Below the pieces are notes generated by a model that saw only the letters and a list, made by a program, of their open reading frames with translations, searched no databases and was not told where the DNA came from. Position numbers and translations under genes: made by a program. A DNA stretch of 64,000 nt from Azorinus chamasolen (taxonomy: Eukaryota > Mollusca > Bivalvia > Cardiida > Solecurtidae), in contig OY755243.1 of NCBI GenBank assembly GCA_963576725.1, forward strand, positions 76,220,106-76,284,105, read 5' to 3'. Positions 50,495-61,892 of this stretch are shown one piece after another. The number at the start of each line of letters is the position of its first letter. The stretch's first letter is position 1.

Positions 50495-51192
50495 GATTTA
50501 CCCACGTTTCGGTAAATGACCAGTTTGGTAAATTGAATTTATATAGTAAATAGAATCAATGTTTCAGTAAAAACGTGATTATATATATGGTAATTATATA
50601 CACAGGTATTTCACACCTTCCACTCATGCATTCTAATATATGGTATTGTCATGGTTTTGGTGGTTTGGAACACTGACCGAGTAGCTCAGTGTGATCTGTG
50701 TATAGAACAAATTATTATTAGACGACTACCTTTAAACAAAGGTTTAACAACAAAGGTAGATAAACAAACATCTATTAAGCATAACAATTATCAAAGGCGA
50801 TTACAAACTGGTACTGCCATTTATACCATTTTTTTAAATTTCAGCGGTGTTTGTTCAATAATTAAAAGTATTCAAATTATTACTATTTTTAAAGAAGAGT
50901 GCGAACATTTAATAACAATTATCAATGGCATGTGCCGTCAGCGGGTGCAATCAGGTACTACCATTAAACGTTTTGCGGTAAATTTATGAGTTAATAAACT
51001 GATTTAACAATAATATAATACATTACTCAGAACTATATGGCATCAATCCTGAAAAATAAATGTTTTCATGAAGACATTTTGGAAAAATATAAAATAAGTA
51101 CTATATAATGACCTTTTTACCGAAACGTCGGAACGAGTTACTATATAAATTCAATTTACCGAAATGGTCATTTACCGAAATGTCGGGCACCC
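50495..51192. mobile_element. 0.7-kb inverted-repeat element with 8-bp target duplication
   Basis: GATTTACCCACGTTTCGGTA and TTACCGAAATGTCGGGCACC are the ends of ~55-bp imperfect inverted repeats (sharing TTTATATAGTAA at the inner edge). TTATCCTA flanks both sides (50487-50494, 51193-51200). An 8-bp duplication suggests a hAT-type non-autonomous element. It lies in the 5' leader region of the MDC1-like gene. Confidence 0.8.
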
Positions 51193-51200
51193 TTATCCTA

Positions 51201-52560
51201 TAAGCAAACATAGCACTGCAGAACCAAACCGGACAGCTCTTACAGGACATGGAGGTGTCTGATTTGGTTCTATTAAATTTGCAAAGGTGCGAAAAGTCGA
51301 ATATATCTGGGAAACTGTTAAACTCTCTGTACTGACAACATTTATTATGATTATTCAGTTGGATGATTCGTTCAAGTTTGAGGAAACTATTATCGTCCAC
51401 TTCCCTCTTATCGAACCTCACCTTGCATTCGAACCTTTCAATGTTTTGGGTTTTTACGCATGTAGAAGTGCACACTACGTCATAAAACCATGAGTACCGT
51501 TGCTTTGTCTGTAAACAACGCCTCGTAGCTTTAAAAACGAAATATATGTCATAAACAGGTCAAAACAGTTTGTTTTCCGTTCAACTATGCTAAACATGAG
51601 AAAACTCTTACTACGTTATAGAATATCAACGTGAATTGAAAAGTGTACCACATTTAAAATGTTTGACAGCTCTGACCCCTTCAGCTTATGCAAAGGTCAC
51701 GTGCTCATGATGAAATAACGTGACTATGAGTATTATTTTACAGTAAACAGTTTCTAAAATAGAGGTTCGATAGGCAGGTGAGGTTTTTCTGGCAGCCATT
51801 TTTGTTTTTGTTATGCGGGTGGTGGGGAACACTGGATTGTTTGGGGATTAATAGATGAGGATAAAAATATTTAATTGTTTCAGGGTATGTATAAAAGATT
51901 ATTTTGGACTGCTGATTTATTTTTTTCTTCAATATTCACAGTAAACATTTTTTGTTCCTGGTCAAAGGTTAAGAGGTTCGATAGATGGTAAGACCATGCT
52001 AATTTTAGTTTGACGAAACCATGGCAGTTCTATGTAAATCACTAGTATGAATCAAAATTACTGTATATAATTATGTCCAAAAAATAATTCAAATTAAGTT
52101 AAAAGCGAAACGCTGATATAAGCTAAAAGTTCAGTGACAACTGTAACTAAAAGATAAACAAATAATGTTGTCGCGAAAACTGGTGATATTTCAAATGTAA
52201 ACAAACGAGATATCGGCCAAGCTACGGCGTCACGAAGACATCAAAATTCCACATTTATACCTATATCTGAATTTTTTAAAATTGGTGTTATTTTTGCTTA
52301 TTATTGCAGCATTTCTGCAATTTAAAAAAAAGATTCTGCTTAGCCGACAATTTTTTTCGTCGACGGCCTTGTCCTTCGCGCAATTTCTGTCCGCATGCGC
52401 ATTGCAAGGAATGATGGTACCCTGCTTTGAACGTTCTGCGCAGCAAGTAAATTTAGGGTACCATGTAATCAAAATACGCCCATTGCAGGGGCCATCAAAA
52501 TATTCCAGGGCCAAGCTAGTACATTATCTGGCGAGACTATAGGGCACACTAAGCTCTGAG
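51201..52560. promoter_or_regulatory. Head-to-head promoter region between the MDC1-like and FKBP genes
   Basis: About 1.4 kb that is less MITE-rich than its surroundings (only a MITE-B hairpin at about 51200-51290). Candidate sites read by eye: a palindromic E-box TCACGTG at 51697-51703, an NRF-1-like CGCATGCGCA at 52392-52401, and a CRE-like TACGTCA near 51477-51484. The GC-richer stretch 52360-52450, just before the FKBP start, fits a TATA-less promoter. MDC1 5' non-coding exon(s) probably lie here. No transcription start can be fixed from sequence alone. Confidence 0.4.
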
Positions 52561-55500
52561 ATGAGTTCACGCTGTGAACTAGAGGTTATACAGAAAGGAG
52601 ATGGTAATTGAGAATCCAATTACAAGACCTGCCTTTCAGTCTTCCTAAATAAATCTCAAAACTTTGATGAGATTATACCGAAAGAAGAATTTTACCCCAC
52701 CCACTTCTTGAAACTTAGCAATGGCCAACAGCCAATTAAATCATAAATGTCCAGTCACTAGATGTGTTTCGAATTGTTGTCTGTCTAAAGTTACTCAGAA
52801 GAGCTTCCCCATCAACTGAAATACCGTATATGACATTATATGATATAATTGGTAACCTGAAATTAATCCACCACTGTTGTCCATATGACAAAAAGCAATA
52901 TGCAATGACAGAATTTAGGACACTTTTTATTTCTTGTGGGTCAAGAAAATGTATTGCTTCTCTAGAACTGTGTTAGAGGGGTGTAATTTAATCGGGATCA
53001 CTGTCATTTTGATGAGCCAAACGTATTGTTTTTATAACTCTTTTATTCCTTGAATATTTATGTAAGAAATACATGTATGTAAATTATATGTTTGAATAGA
53101 AATCAGCTTATTCCTTTCCCTGTTCATTATAAATTTCAATACCTACTGAAGATACATGGACAAAATAAGTTTAATGAAATGTGGAAAGTGGAACATTGTA
53201 GCCATATCTATCAAATTCTATTAGCAAACAGAGCAGAGACCCTGATTAGACGGCTCCTGTAAGTTCCGTTTGATCTGGGTCTACTCTGTTTTCAAATGCG
53301 TGAAAACATTTTTATATGAGGTAAAGGGTAGATTTTTAAAAGAGGAAGTCACTACAACTAAGGTGTATTTTCGATAATATCATTAAACTTGGTATTTGTT
53401 ATGCTCAATCATTATTATGAAGATTGTCAATTTGGATTTGTATCGAAAAATGCCCCCATGATACAAAATAAATTGATTTCATCAATGTTTATAATTTTTG
53501 TTCTACAACAAAGTATTATCGGCCCTTTCCGTGCAAACTTTCTGCATTTTTCCGATGATCACTCGATCCCTCCATTGTTTATGTAACAGCTTGTCTTGGA
53601 GGTGGTCAGAGAGATGTGAATAGAGCGAACAGATACGTAACTAAAACCCAGCCTGAATAAGACTGAAACATCGGGGAATAACATATCAAGATCGTTGTTA
53701 TCAACACATAGATGTTTTGTCATTTTCAACGTTTATCCGATGTATTTCTTTTCAGCATATAGACAAATGAGTTTTGTATATTAGGTATTTTTGAAATAAG
53801 TCAAATGTAGGGACTTCCCCTTTAATGGCCAAGGCAGATATTATAGTTCTATCAGATCTATGTGATTCCATACACAAACAAGGCAGACCTAGATCAGACA
53901 TGTGGTTCCTACAGGGTCTGATCAGGGTCTACTTTGTTTGCAGTGGAACTAACCCTTTCCTTCATGCATAAACATGTTTTCATACATTTGCAGAGTAGAC
54001 CCAGATCAGATGGCTCATATAGGAGCCATCTGATCAGGGTCTGCTCTGTTTTCTAATGGAATTTGATAGAGCTGTTTCTGTTAATTGTTTCTAAAATTGC
54101 TTGAATGTTCAACCTTCAATATTTCATTACAATTATTTTGTCCATGAATATTCAGTAGGTATTTAAATTTGGAATAAACATGGAACAGGGAAAGAGTGAA
54201 AAGGCATATATAGAGTGAGCAGAAAAATGGTGCTCCCAATGTGCGTGGTTGTCTCTGATTTATCAATGCATGCACAGAGCCTTGATGATAATAACTGACA
54301 CCTTGATCATCTCATGCATAAATGTATTACTATCACACATAGACAGCCCAGAATTTGAAACATCCAAGAATTTGAATGATCATAATTATGCATATTGATA
54401 TTGGGTTTTTTCAGGTCGGACTTATCCTAAGAAGGGACAGACTGTTGTTGTCCATTATACAGGTAAGTTTATTACAAGTGCAATGTATCACAATATCATG
54501 TAATATTTAACCTTCTACACCCTTCAGCAATTGTCATCTGCTTATAAAAGTACATTTTTCTTTCATGTCTTTTTTAACCCTGTACTTATAGGCTATTTTA
54601 GACACAACCTCTTTGAATTAATCTACCTGAAAGGAGCATTAATTAGGGAAAAGGAAAATTTTAGAATTCTGTAGTTTGAAACCATTGTGATAAATACAGC
54701 ATTTGCTCCTATATTTGCTCCTATTTATCACAATGGTTTCACAAAGTGACTTTTACATTCGTCAAAAGTCATCAATATGAGGGAAAGGGTTCAAAAAAAA
54801 AATAGAATGAAAAACAGTTTTGGATCCTGATGAGACGCTGTGTTAGTTGGCATCTCATCTGGATCCAAATTGTTGGCAAAGGTTATAATGAAGTCGCTAG
54901 TAGAGTGCTGAAGGTTAATCAATTCCCTCATAGGCTATTTTTAGACCCAACCTCTTTGACGAAATCTACTGAAATTTGCTTGAGGAAAGGATTTTTTTTA
55001 ATTCTGTTAGGTTGAAACCATTAATTGTGATAAATAGAATATTTGCTCGTATGGAGCAAATGCTCTATTTATCACAATTGTTTCAGAAAGTGACTTTTTT
55101 CAGAGGTGTCAAAAGGCGTCAGTATGCGGGAATGGGTTAATCCATTTTAGCCTGTAATACTTAATGAACTAGTCCAGTGTATTTGAAATGGTTAAATATT
55201 ACTTTGAGAGGTGTTTTTTTCAAGAATTCATGCCAATGTGATCTTTGGAAAATTATTTGTGTGGAACCTGATCAAGGGCTCTCTGGTCAGGGTCTGCAGT
55301 GTTTGTCAATATCCATTTAAGGGAGATTACGAATAAACAGTTTAGAGTATGATTGTCTTTGCAATATAAAGCTGTAGAATATGACTATTTGTGTAATATA
55401 GAGCTACAGATTATGACTGTATTTTGCAATATAAAACTGTAGAGTAAATAAATAAAAAAAAAGTCCGAAAGGTCAAAAAAGAAAGATAATGATGGCCTTT

Positions 55501-57969
55501 TGCAATACATATATCTAATGCATTACAGGAAGATTACCAAATGGACAAGTGTTTGATTGCTCCAGAGACAGGAAAAAACACTTCAAATTTGTATTGGGCA
55601 AAAGTCAAGTGCTTAAAGGTAAGACAGAACAGGTTTTTACTATATATTAATCCTTTAAATGCTGAATGTTTGAAGTGAAATGGCCAATCATTGTGCAACT
55701 ATAACAGGGCTGGAAAATTCCTAAAACTTTTACTCTTCCTGCCAGCTGCTTTTGTCATATTTTACTTAAATTCATTGTTAAACTTTCTGAAAATCTTTGT
55801 CCTGTAAGAAAGTTACTTGTCATGGTGAGTGGAATTTTCCAGGCCTGTATAAGAGTCCATTCAATATGGAAAGTCTTGAATTTGCAAGCAGATTTTGGTT
55901 AACAAACAGTGCAGACTCTAATCAGACGACTCATAGATGAAAGGATTAATTAAATGAAATACAGTTTTTATTTTTCGGTATATTAAAATCTAACATTATT
56001 TTTTAATGTACATAGGATCTGATTAACCCTTTCCCTCATATAAACGCCTTTTCACACATTTACAAACAGAGTAGACACAGATCAGATGGCTCCCTTTGTT
56101 TGCCAAAATTGAAATGTTTTTATCTGTCCGGAGTCATATCTCAGAAAAAATGTGCAGTGTTCTCTGAAACTCTGTGTACATATTCAGTAGTTGTGCTCTC
56201 CTTTGGTGTCCAGCATTCTCTAGTCAGACATACAATAACTCTTCATTGTTGTGCTTTCAGTGTTAGGGAAGTGAAATATTCACAAATAACCCTTTCCTTC
56301 AAATGAACACTTTTTCACACCTTTGCAAACTGAGTAGACCCAGAACAGACGGCTCCTATAGGAGCCGTCTGATCAGGGTCTGCTCTGTTTGCTCATGAAA
56401 ACATAATGGATCATATAATTGGCACCTGCATACGGTACTCTCATTTCAGTTTAGATATCACCCATTTATCATTGTATAATTGAGAGAAATATTGTGCTGT
56501 GTTGCAGTTACTATAGCTACACTTGTAGGTCAACAGAACTCGCTTGTTGGCTTCAAACGTTTTGATTAGAAATATGCATAGAATCTTCTGAAAAGCTGTT
56601 TCTCAAAAGATGTCCACTTGGTGATAATTTATGTTTTGCTTGAACTTTTTTCTTCTATCTCATATAGATAACTTTTGACACCTTTGCAGAGAATACATGG
56701 TTTGCTGTTTGTTTATGGAATAATATAGATCTTATTCTGAAGTTTCTGTCACAGCCAACTATTTCCTTGTTAATGGGAAATAATAAAATAATGAGTCTGA
56801 GTTTCGTTCTCAAGCTTTTGATTGGTCAGATTTGAGTTCTCAAGCTTTTGAGCTTCTCAAGAGCTTGAGAACGTTCTCAGACTCAACTAAAAGTTTTATA
56901 AGCATGGACCCAGGCCACGAATCTTAATGAAGTAATACATTCTTAAATTAATATTCTTTTGGGGAGAATGGCTAAAGACCCCTTCTATGGTATATGCTTT
57001 AATAAGGTGTTTTTTCTTTTCTTTTCCAGGATGGGAGGAGGGTATTAAAAAGGTAAGACCATGATGCTTTTGACTTTTTAGCTAGTCCCAGTTTTGAGAG
57101 CACACTCATATAAAGCTGAGACTGTTTCTTTAGGACTTTTTATGCCCCCACTAAGTGGTGGCATATAGGGTTGTCCTTGTCCATCAATCTGTCTGTACTT
57201 ACATCTAGAAGAATTTGTCCGGGCTCTTTCTTGGAAAGTGTTTGTCCAATCCACACCAAATTTACACATATGTATGTAGCCATTATATCTTCGTCAGGTT
57301 CAATAGCCATGTAAATCACTTCAGTTGTTTAGGAGTTGCGGCCCTTTATTTGCAAAAATGACTTTAAAAAATATTGTCTGGATTCTTTCGTGGAAAGTAT
57401 TTGTCGAATCCTCACCAAACTTTACATACATGTTTATGGCCATTATATCTTGGTCAAGTTCGATAGCCATGTACCTTGCTGTGGTTTTTGGGCTGAATTG
57501 TCATAGGGGATGTTTTTGTTTATTTGACAGAGATTATCCCCTCTGCCAAGAACTAAAAGGAAGGCAAGTTGGTGGTTTTGATCCCATGCTCTGCTTCGCA
57601 GCGAATAAGATTAGCCGAAATCATTTACTTGAAATCATTCCTCATCATCATCTCATCTCATCATTCATCGGCGCTATATGACCTATTCAATGTTGCAGTG
57701 CCGCAAAACCCAACTCACTCATTCGATGGCCATGTAAATCGCTTCAGTCGTTGCATACTTTAGAAGCTGTTACAGTCAAAATTGTCTTGTGTGTCATACT
57801 TCTGCACTGTTTGGAGCACTTGCCTGAAACATTCACAGATGTTTTTCCTTTATGTGCATCTGTGACAAACAATCTGAAGTGGGAGCATCAGTGTCTTATG
57901 GACACATTTCTAGTTTTCAAGTGATTTTATAGCCGTTATTGGGCCATGTTCCCAGTTGAAAAAGGTGTT

Positions 57970-58019
<50 letters not shown>

Positions 58020-61000
58020 TTTGATTGAAAATTTCCCACTTCAGAGGTAAAATGTGTTTAACCAGAAAATTCTGTCGGACCAAAACTTCTGAAATTCATA
58101 AACAAACAACAGACCCAGATCAGACAGCTCCTACAAGAGCTCGATAGATGCAATGCATCTGTTGTTTCAGAGATTGGATGTGAGCATTTAATAGTTTGAC
58201 ACTTTTATTAATCTTTTACTCCATAAGGACACCTTTTGACACCTTTGCAAACAGAATAGACGAAGATCAGATTGTTCCTATAGGGGCCATCGGATCAGGG
58301 TCGGCTCTGTTTGCTAATGGAATTTGATAGTTCTTTTTCTTCACTTTCTAAAATGGCAACAATTTCCACCTTCCATATTTCATTATTACTATTTTGTCCA
58401 TGAATATTCAGTTGTTACTTAAAGTTGGAGTAAACGTAGAACAAGGAAAGGGTAAACAAAAGAAAATCTGTTGAGTATGAAAGTGTATACATGTATATTG
58501 CTGAAAATTATTTGAATTGGCAAACAGTACTGGTGCAAATAATGGTTAGAACTTATGATATGGGTCTGATTTACATTGTTTTTACATGTCAACTTGTTTA
58601 CTGTCAAGTTTTTTTCACAAGTTCAGAGGTCACTCATATGGCTTTTTTGTTGTTGATTTTTGTCCGCAATTAATCTGACCTTGTCTTATTTCAGATGAGT
58701 ATAGGAGAAAGAGTGAAGCTGGTCTGCCCACCGGAAATGGCTTACGGAAAACAAGGCTACCCTGGTGCATATCCTTTTCTGTAAAAACGTGTGACCCTTT
58801 GGCACATACAATTGTATAACTAGTTTAACCCTTTATCACAGTGGTTTCCTAATCTCTAATAAATAGTCCTTTTCGGTGGATTTATTCAAAGAGGTTGGGT
58901 CTAACAATAGTCTACGAGGGAAAGGGCTAAACCTAAAGGTGTGATATGAACCGATTATCATTTGTCAGGGTATTTTTGCAAACATTCTTGTGGTGATGTG
59001 ATCTTTCCATTTGTGAAGCAAACAGTTATTATCCTGATCAGAGAGCTTTAGGAGTCCTCTGATCGGTGTCTATGTGCTGTTTATTTCTGTTTACGCTTTC
59101 CTTCATATAAACGTGTTTTCCCACATTTGCAAACAGAGAAGACCTAAATTAGATGATTCCTATAGGAGCTGTCTGATCAGGGTTATAGGAGTCGTCTGAT
59201 CAGGGTCTGCTCTGTTTGCTAGTGGAATTTGATAGATCTGTTTGTTTACTTTCTAAACTGGCTATAATTCTCAACTTTCCATATTTCGTTATAACTATTT
59301 TGTCCATGAATATTCAGTAGGTATTGAAATTTGGAATAAACAAAGAACAGGGAAATGGTCAACTGTGTAGGGACATGAGGCATGAATGGGTTGAGAATAG
59401 GTTATATTTCTCCACCAAACCATATGTTGTGGTTTAATACTCTTTAGAGTCATCTTTTCAAGATGATTCTAACAAGTGGTCACAAGATAGAGTGTGGTGG
59501 AGAAATGTTGATTTTTATGCCCCCCAGATCTGATCTGGGGGGGGGGGGGCATATTGTTTTTGCCCTGTCTGTTTGTCTGTCTGTTTGTTTGTCAGCAACT
59601 TTAACATTGGTCATAACTTTTGAGCCAGTGCAGATAGAGACTTGACATTTGGCATGCATATGTATCTCATAAAGCCGCACATTTTGAGGGGTGACATGTC
59701 AAGGTCAAGGTCATCCTTCAAGGTCAGAGGTCAAATATATGGGTCAAATCACCGACTTTAACATTGACCATACATTTTGGACCAGTAGAGATAGAGACTT
59801 GATATTTGGCTTGCTTGTGTATCTCATAAAGCTGCAAAGTTTGAGGGGTGACATGTTAAGGTCAAGATCATCCTTCAGGGTCAAAGGTCAAATTGTCTGT
59901 TTCTTTGACTGTAACCCTTGAATGTCACCCTTAAAGGTCAGAGGTCAAACATATGGGTCAAATCACTGACTTTAACATTGGCCATAACTTTTGAACCAGT
60001 ACAGCTAGAGACTTGATATGTGGCATGCTTGTGTATCTCATGAAGCTGCACAGTTTGAGGGGTGACATGTCAAGGTCATCCTTCAGGGTCAAAGGCCACC
60101 AACTTCGAATTGGCCATAACTTTTGAACCAATAGAGATAGAATCTTGATATTTGGTATGCATGTGTATCTCATGAAGCTGCACATTTTGAGGGGCAACAT
60201 GTCAAGGTAAAGGTCATCTTTTAAGGTCAAAGGTCACCGACTTTAACATTGGCCATAACTTTTGAACCTGTTGATACAGACTTGACATTTGGTATGCATG
60301 TGCATCTCATGAACTGCACAGTTTTGGGGTGACATGTCAAGGTCAAGGTCATCTTTCAGGGTCAAAGGTCACTGACTTTACTATTGGCCATAACTTTTGA
60401 ACCAGTAGAGATACAGACTTGACATTTGGTATACATGTGTATCTCATGATGCTGCACAGTTTCGGGGTGACATGTCAAGGTCAAGGTCATCTTTCAGTGT
60501 CAAAGGTCACCGACTTTAACATTGGCCATAACTTTTGAACAAGTAGAGATACAGACTTGATAGTTGGTATACATGTGTTTCTCATTTGGCTGCACAGTTT
60601 GAGGGGTGACATGTCAAGGTCATCTTTGAAGGTCAAAGGTCACCAACATTAACATTGGCCATAACGTTTGAACCAGTAGATATACAGCCTTGATACTGGT
60701 ATGTGTGTGTATCTCATGAAGCCGCACAGTTTGAGGGGTGACACGTCAAGGTCATCCTTCATGGTCAAAGGTCACCAACTTTAACATTGGCCATAACTTT
60801 TGAACCAGTAGAGATACAGACTTGATATTTGGTATGCATGTGTACCCCATGGAGCTTCACAGTTTGAGGGGTGACATATCAAGATCAAGGTCATCCTTCA
60901 GGGTCATATCATATCGAGGGGGCATAGTGTTTCACACACATCTTGTTTAATTTGAATATGCTCTGATTAAATTGTTACTTGTGTGAAATTGTTACTTGTT

Positions 61001-61074
61001 TTCCTTAACAGCTATGTACTATCCCACCCAATGCTACGCTTGTATTTGACATTGAGTTGATTGCATTGGAGTAA
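52561..61074 (+). CDS. FKBP1A: FKBP12-type peptidyl-prolyl cis-trans isomerase, six exons
   Basis: Exons 52561-52603, 54415-54462, 55529-55618, 57030-57052, 58695-58768 and 61020-61074; 333 nt, 110 residues, close to the 108 of FKBP12. A cytosolic single-domain FKBP that catalyses prolyl isomerisation and binds FK506/rapamycin. Pocket residues are all present with a +3 offset from human numbering: Y29, F39, D40, R45, F49, F51, V58, L59 (Ile in human), W62, Y85, I94, F102; His87 of human is Tyr90. Recognisable blocks: [59 protein letters not shown]. There is no signal peptide. The ATG chosen (GAGATGAGT) begins [15 protein letters not shown], matching the family N-terminus. The first four introns are GT-AG; the last is AT-AC. 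It lies head to head with the MDC1-like gene. Confidence 0.93.
53112..53329 (-). mobile_element. MITE-A in FKBP intron 1
   Basis: CCTTTCCCTGTTCATTATAA ... TATATGAGGTAAAGGG, hairpin at about 53221-53292. The stretch 53340-53820 shows nothing recognisable. Confidence 0.65.
53840..54198. mobile_element. Hairpin fragment and MITE-A before FKBP exon 2
   Basis: A fragment at about 53870-53945, then MITE-A 53950-54198 (CCCTTTCCTTCATGCATAAA ... ATGGAACAGGGAAAGAG). Confidence 0.65.
54580..55140 (-). mobile_element. Two MITE-C copies around a GGATCC-stem hairpin
   Basis: MITE-C about 54580-54789 and 54919-55136 (TTAA 54915-54918 and 55137-55140), both with the GATAAATAGA hairpin; between them a TTTTGGATCCTGATGAGACG hairpin (54820-54872). 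Confidence 0.75.
55330..55445 (+). repeat. Short tandem repeat, about three units
   Basis: Units of ~35 bp with ATGACT...GCAATATAAAGCTGTAGA, upstream of FKBP exon 3. Confidence 0.55.
55900..56890. repeat. Truncated MITE-A copies and a palindromic element
   Basis: MITE-A left ends at 56022-56100 and 56287-56395 (second with hairpin apex GGCTCCTATAGGAGCC). 56795-56890 repeats the GAGTCTGAG/TTCTCAAGCTTTTGATTGGT arms seen at 36225. Confidence 0.6.
57137..58016 (+). repeat. Tandem-element fragment and C46 homopolymer
   Basis: From 57137 a TATGCCCCCACTAAGTGG hairpin terminus is followed by two ~165-bp units (TGGCCATTATATCTTGGTCA) that decay by about 57760. 57971-58016 is an unbroken run of 46 C. 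Confidence 0.65.
58212..58453 (+). mobile_element. MITE-A/B hybrid in FKBP intron 4
   Basis: TTAATCTTTTACTCCATAAG (B-like) with hairpin, then AAAATGGCAACAATTTCCAC ... AGAACAAGGAAAGGG (A-like). Confidence 0.7.
58820..59516. repeat. MITE-C fragment, MITE-A and MITE-D in the U12 intron
   Basis: A MITE-C right part at about 58826-58930; MITE-A about 59095-59360 with part of the hairpin arm duplicated (GTCTGATCAGGG twice); and a MITE-D core at 59405-59510 (CCATATGTTGTGGTTTAATA). Confidence 0.65.
59517..60950 (+). mobile_element. Tandem-repeat element in the U12 intron
   Basis: Starts with an ATGCCCCCCAGATCTGATCT hairpin and a TGTCTGTTTGTCTGTCTGTT run, then about ten 115-140-bp units (AACATTGGCCATAACTTTTG, GAGGGGTGACATGTCAAGGT, GGTCAAAGGTCACC), ending GAGGGGGCATAGTG. 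Reverse orientation of the AACAAGAG-type layout. Confidence 0.75.
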
Positions 61075-61231
61075 AAGATGTGTGGAGACTTCTACTTCTA
61101 TCACACTGCGACATTGTCTTTCAAAGGATGTATGGTTGATATATGGGAAATGTGATCAGAACGTCTGAGAAGCTGTTACCTGTATGCACATGGATTTAAT
61201 TACATATAACGTGTACATATATGTATTATAT

Positions 61232-61430
61232 ACAGTAGAACTTTGCTATAATGGCCACTTTATGAATAAACGAGGGTGTCTTGGAAAGCATGCGGATGCT
61301 TAATATAGAAGAAAATAATGCAGAAAGCTCCTGCAGCTGTCTGCATAATTCTTGTCCTGTGTTAAGCTTCCACCTGTCTTAAAGCCACAGAATTAGGTTT
61401 CTTTTGGGTGGCCGGTGTGGGGAGGTTTTA
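61232..61430 (+). repeat. MITE-F remnant in the FKBP 3' UTR
   Basis: ACAGTAGAACTTTGCTATAA ... GGGGAGGTTTTACAA with GCAGAAAGCTCCTGCAGCTG near the centre. Confidence 0.6.
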
Positions 61431-61745
61431 CAACAATTCATCAGAGAAAATGGACCATTTCAGCCTGTGTTCAGAACACCAGGCTTCGATACAGAGAAAA
61501 TGTGTTCTGATCAGTGTGCGAATTTCAACATTGAATGAGAGACAGTGTTCTGAATAGCTTGACATTCTTGTACTACTTGGAATAGCTATTATTCAGAAAC
61601 CATGGTAGCACACAGCAGATGAATGGAAAATGGTGTTCAGAACATCTGATTGTGAAAATGGTGTTCAGAATACCTGAATTTTGATGCTACTAGGTGTCTA
61701 TAACACCTTGGCTTGTTAATAGCTATTAGGAATTTAGTACGTAAT

Positions 61746-61751
61746 AATAAA
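61746..61751 (+). terminator. Candidate FKBP polyadenylation signal AATAAA
   Basis: AATAAA about 670 nt after the stop, followed within 40 nt by TG-rich sequence (CTTGTGATT, GGATCTTGTGATTTG). A second AATAAA at 61265-61270 lies inside a MITE-F remnant and could give a shorter 3' UTR. Neither is proven. Confidence 0.4.
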
Positions 61752-61892
61752 CCTTGTGATTTTCAATGGATATTTGGATCTTGTGATTTGAGAAGAGGTC
61801 AATTATCTGACCTCGGTTTTTATTTTCTTGTCGGTGTCGTACCACTGTGTTATATCATTCATGCAAACACCAGCATTGAGTATCTCATGGTA

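Larger units (their letters stand above)
58769..61019 (+). other. U12-type AT-AC intron, last intron of the FKBP gene
   Basis: The intron begins ATATCCTTTT directly after CCTGGTGC and ends CTATGTAC before TATCCCACCC. TTCCTTAAC, an exact match to the U12 branch-site consensus TTCCTTRAY, lies at 61001-61009 with the branch A (61008) 11 nt from the AC. Joining gives [12 protein letters not shown], the conserved FKBP sequence. No GT-AG pair nearby keeps this frame. The intron carries MITE-C and MITE-A fragments and the 59.5-60.95 kb tandem array. Confidence 0.88.

Noticed and set aside
50651..50989. 112-codon frame inside the 0.7-kb inverted-repeat element
   Set aside because: No recognisable domain and partly repetitive; kept only as a note under the element.
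57325..57763. 118- and 64-codon plus frames in an FKBP intron
   Set aside because: They start within a tandem-element fragment and have no recognised family.
58780..61011. GT-AG alternative for the last FKBP intron (CT|GTAAAA to ACAG|CTATG)
   Set aside because: The join reads out of the conserved IPPNATL frame; only AT-AC restores the FKBP sequence.
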